Assembly: GCA_951230915.1 (NCBI GenBank)
Contig: OX579634.1
Coordinates: 50,543,570-50,607,569 of the forward strand
Reading direction: 5' to 3'
From: Antitrichia curtipendula
Lineage: Eukaryota; Streptophyta; Bryopsida; Hypnales; Leucodontaceae
Length of the DNA: 64,000 nucleotides
Of the stretch, positions 60,735 through 64,000 are shown in pieces (within the stretch, counting starts at the first letter, position 1; each line of letters begins with the position of its first letter). The position numbers were made by a program, and so were the translations under genes. The notes under the pieces are model-generated. The model had not been told where the DNA came from. It was given only the letters and a program-made list of their open reading frames with translations, and searched no databases.

Positions 60735-61241
60735 ATGGCTTCCATTGCCGCCGCCGTGGCTGTGCCCACCTTCACGGGCCTCAAGGCTGAGACGCGCGCC
60801 TCACCCGCAGTCGTCTCCACCTCCACCGTCGTCCGCATGGCGCCCGTACGCGCGTCCGCGACCAGCAGCGAGAGCTTGAAGCAGTTCGTCGGGAAGGCGC
60901 TCTTCGCGGCCTCCGGCAGCTTGTTGTTGGCCGCGAGTGCCAATGCCGCCACCGTCAAGATGGGCGGCGACGACGGCACTCTGGGTTTCTTCCCGAGCAG
61001 CGTGAAAGTCGCCGCTGGAGAGTCGATCACGTTCATCAACAACAAGGGCTTCCCTCATAACGTGATGTTCGACGAAGACGCCGTGCCCAGTGGCGTCAAG
61101 GTGGACGAGATCAACCACGAGGACTACCTGAATGCGCCGAATGAGAAGTTCGACATCAAGCTCACCACGGCCGGCACCTACGAGTTTTACTGCGAGCCTC
61201 ACCAGGGCGCCGGCATGAAGGGCACCATCACGGTGTCGTAG
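60735..61241 (+). CDS. PETE: Plastocyanin precursor, chloroplast lumen
   Basis: A single exon of 168 codons. Plastocyanin is the soluble blue-copper protein that carries electrons from cytochrome b6f to photosystem I in the thylakoid lumen. Residues 1-71 form a two-part targeting sequence: a Ser/Ala/Arg-rich stroma-targeting part, then a hydrophobic stretch (LFAASGSLLLAASANA) ending in an Ala-x-Ala signal site before ATVKMGGDDG. The mature part is 97 residues. All four copper ligands are present: His108 in GFPHNVMFD, and Cys153, His156 and Met161 in YCEPHQGAGM. The region VKVDEINHEDYLNAP is two residues shorter than in typical 99-residue seed-plant forms. Its codons are strongly G/C-biased at third positions, unlike the AT-rich surroundings, which fits a highly expressed gene. 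The start is the first ATG after an in-leader CAG run. Lack of introns is usual for this gene. Confidence 0.97.
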   Translation: MASIAAAVAVPTFTGLKAETRASPAVVSTSTVVRMAPVRASATSSESLKQFVGKALFAASGSLLLAASANAATVKMGGDDGTLGFFPSSVKVAAGESITFINNKGFPHNVMFDEDAVPSGVKVDEINHEDYLNAPNEKFDIKLTTAGTYEFYCEPHQGAGMKGTITVS

Positions 61242-62589
61242 ATGGACAGGCGATTTGTCGACTTTTTGGCTTGGCTTGGTTTGGCTTGGCTTGGGGGAGA
61301 TGATGTGTAGTGATGATGATGTAGATGTGTACAAGAGGTCCTGATGCTGGCTGGGATGCTGCGTGGGTGGCGTCGCAGGGTGGCTTGTGTATCTTTTAGG
61401 TTTTTTTCCCAATGGGGTCAGCGACGTGGTGGTGGTTTTTTTCCTCCTACTCTGAACCAGACATTATTCTTTGACGACTCTGCTGACCCTGTGGCGTTCA
61501 ATGCATGTCGCAATTCTCTCTTGTAATCCTCGTATGGCGTCGTGTGTGTGAGCTTGATTGCAACCTTTCCAATTGTATGTTCAATCTCAGCTGTACTTAT
61601 GAATCGGGGTTTGAATCCGGCTTTCAGAGTATAGCTTAATTTGACACAGAATGCTGCAGTTGAATTGGGAGGAGCAATGGAGGATGCGGGCTGCTTGAAA
61701 CTGCAGAAATTCTCAGATGAATTTTCTTAGTGTGGACGAAGATGAGTCTCTAATCATGGAGCAGGAGGGGTTTTTTTTTGCTGGTGAACTGCTGCTTATT
61801 TCATGCACACTACTGTTGTTATCCAATTCTTTCATCGCAATGCACCAAGATAAGGTTTTGTTTGTGAGTTGTGACCCGTCGTTTGTGAATATTCTTGAGA
61901 TGGCGATAGCGTTAATTATTGGAAGAGTTTCTGAATACTGGGAGTGATATTTTCAATAATGAATGTGGAGATTGATGTTCACGCTGTCAGTGTCGTGAAT
62001 GGGCTCTGTCTCGTTCTTCGATTGTTGCAGTTATGTCGACATTGAGTTCGTGGTTGCCGCTACGTTTTATAAGAAGAAAACATAGTTTGTCACTTCGTGT
62101 TTATTGAGTTAGATTTTGAGCAAAGGAACAACTTCTGGTAGTCTTAGAGAACTCGCACCGTGGACTAATTGCAGGCGTCACTGTCGAATGAATGAGCATC
62201 CATTATCAAAATTGAAACTTTTAAAAATTTGGATAAGGGAGTGTCCAGAATTTGGATAAATAAATTGGATAAAGGAGTAATGTGTCTGAATTGCAAGAAG
62301 TGTGAAGGCTTGTGGAATCCTACCAATAATTGATAGAAGGACTATTTACGTATCAAGCACAATATGAGGTAATTACCTGGCACATATGACATGGGCACTG
62401 ACAACATGAGATAATCACCTCGATGACATGAGTATAGTTCTCATATAAGAATTGCTAAGGGTGCACTTCAAATATTCTCTAAGCACTCCATCCTTTAAAG
62501 TCGACAATCCAAATCTAAGTTGCATCAAATTTTGTGTTGTGATTGTCGAATTTATAATTCATGTGGCAATGTGGTTGTGTCAATAGTAG

Positions 62590-62785
62590 TGCAACGAGTT
62601 GAATGTAGGGTGAGTCAGGAAAGTAAAAAAAAAGATTTCCTATTTTGTGTTTGATTAGTATGTTTTCTACGCCTCTCCTAGCTAATTTTGGACCCTCTAA
62701 CTGCAAATATGAACTCAAAATTTGCAAATTTTATCATGTGAGGCAATAAAATGTTTTTTGTATTTTCCCTAGGAATAAAATGTGG
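62590..62785. repeat. Dispersed repeat (copy of 30040-30225)
   Basis: Ordered matches with 30040-30225: TCCTATTTTGTGTTTGATTA, CTCCTAGCTAATTTTGGACC and CAAATTTTATCATGTG. The limits are not defined. Confidence 0.5.
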
Positions 62786-63843
62786 GGGCAAAATGGTCCC
62801 TGCATTGGCTAGAGTTGCAACGCTAAGGATGTGACATGCCAATGCCAATGTAGCTTGTTAATTTGATCAAACATGGGTGACAATTTTTTGATATTGAAGA
62901 AAATTTAGTGAATACCAAAAGTGGTGGATTAACCTTGGAAGGACGTTGCCCTCCATCATGAACGTAGTCACTAAAAAAATTTGATTATTGGACAAATGAG
63001 TGCATTTTCTATTTTTGCAATTAACAATGAATAAAAAATTTCATTGTACCTTTTAGGTCCTTACACACAGTTAAAATGACACTTGTTCATATACTTCCCT
63101 CATGTTCTAATGGTTTATTGAGCCTTCCTTGACTATTCGTGGTCCCTTTATAGATGTTGATATTTAGACAATGCTAGTAGTATTTCCTTGGTATTTTAAT
63201 TTGGTATTATATGTTAATAATAATCACACATTTATAAACCAACTTTGGTATGTTGTGGGCTTTGCCATCTTTTGAATTCTTTCATTTGTAACATTTTTTG
63301 AAAAAGATCCTAGATTGCAATTCTAACTATCATCCACAAGCAGATATAACATAGCTAGAAGGTTGAAAGCTAGATTGTTGGATTTTTTACATCATCATTG
63401 GTGTTCTATATTTAAGTCAATTCATTATAGGCCTTTTTCTACCATTTGCATATCCTCTTCACTACAATCCTAAAAGCATCATCAAACATACATCAAAATC
63501 TGAAACAATTACAATTTTTCTAGGAAAAATGAATAGTTAATGTTTACATTTAATATAAAATTTTGTATTCAAACAAAGTTGAAATTGTCATTAATATGAA
63601 ATCTATAGAGAGAGATTAAGTCCTAATTCATTCAATCAACATAAATCCAATATTATGCAAATTCAATGTAGTACAACACATTAATCTAAGTAATATCTTG
63701 ATTCCATATTATTCAGAATGGGGCCTATATTGACCTTAGATTAGATTCTATATTTGTAAAAGTCAAAATTGTTTCAATATTGATCTCAAATACATTACAC
63801 TTCCCTAATGTATTCACATGGTGACATGGAAGTTGTCTCCAAT

Positions 63844-64000
63844 TAAGGTAGTCTATTCAAAAAGCGCCCATACTCTAAAAGCGATCATGGTACATAGTTA
63901 CATTTTATTTTCTTCAATGTATCGACAATGTACATTTCAGGAGGTGATTGCTTTGAGTGACACACGCATTTCAACTTCATAGACGTGTAACTAATTCCAC
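63844..64000 (+). repeat. TAAGGTA-ended element, copy 3, cut by the window end
   Basis: Begins TAAGGTAGTCTATTCAAAAA and GCGCCCATACTCTAAAAGCG, and finishes with ATTTCAACTTCATAG and GTAACTAATTCCAC, matching the first half of 53327-53639. The rest would lie beyond the window. Confidence 0.6.

Larger units (their letters stand above)
61242..64000. other. 3' flank of plastocyanin and AT-rich repeats
   Basis: The first ~400 bp, GT-rich and moderately G+C-rich, should contain the plastocyanin 3' untranslated region. An open frame at 61717-61947 (76 codons) resembles nothing known. The remainder is AT-rich, with a dispersed repeat at 62590-62785 and the start of a third TAAGGTA-ended element at the very end. 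Confidence 0.5.

Noticed and set aside
60801..61412. 203-codon minus-strand frame over plastocyanin
   Set aside because: Shadow of a G/C-biased coding exon. The plus-strand plastocyanin is unequivocal.
61600..61625. GGGTTTGAATCCGG resembling a tRNA T-arm
   Set aside because: No acceptor stem, D-arm or anticodon arm could be found around it.
61717..61947. 76-codon frame with a hydrophobic stretch downstream of plastocyanin
   Set aside because: Not recognised, isolated, and within the size expected by chance in a T-rich tail.

Overview
This is a 64 kb piece of a plant nuclear genome. Five spliced or single-exon protein genes with plant-type GT-AG introns sit as GC-richer islands in very AT-rich, repeat-loaded DNA. 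A chloroplast plastocyanin and a carotenoid-hydroxylase-type CYP97B place it in the green lineage. The plastocyanin looks bryophyte-like: 97-residue mature protein, two residues shorter than the usual seed-plant form, with a C-terminal EPHQGAGMKG motif. That points to a non-seed land plant such as a moss or liverwort, but this is an inference and no species is claimed.

Layout. 1-8.8 kb: AT-rich DNA with foldback repeats, tandem repeats, terminal-inverted-repeat (TIR) elements and one degenerate coding remnant. 8.8-11.5 kb: an inactivated hAT-type (zinc finger 862-like) transposase-derived gene, readable in one frame through several stop codons. 15.9-20.6 kb (minus): an 11-exon prolyl-oligopeptidase/oligopeptidase B-like serine peptidase. 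21.7-34.5 kb: a repeat desert with many short non-autonomous elements. 34.7-36.3 kb (minus): a two-exon vacuolar-type zinc transporter (MTP1-like), with a duplicated fragment of its own 3' end beside it. 37.3-44 kb: more repeats. 44.0-50.1 kb: a 14-exon CYP97B. 51.6-52.1 kb: an AT-rich intronless PLATZ zinc-finger ORF. 53.8-57.9 kb: a 7-exon THUMPD1/Tan1-like tRNA-acetylation adaptor, flanked on both sides by copies of one repeat. 60.7-61.2 kb: intronless plastocyanin. 61.2-64 kb: repeats. No tRNA, rRNA or CRISPR array was recognised.

The genes do not form a pathway. Plastocyanin and CYP97B both act in the chloroplast (electron transfer and xanthophyll synthesis); the others are housekeeping or transport genes. 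The most unusual feature is the mobile DNA. A family of small elements begins CCCCTAA, ends TTAGGGG and is bounded on both sides by TTAA, the structural signature of piggyBac. Two members abut and share one TTAA. A Stowaway-type MITE nested in a relative of one member has its empty site preserved 8 kb away. Long-hairpin elements are also present. The first introns of both CYP97B and the THUMPD1-like gene contain unrelated, diverged tandem repeats with units near 200 bp.
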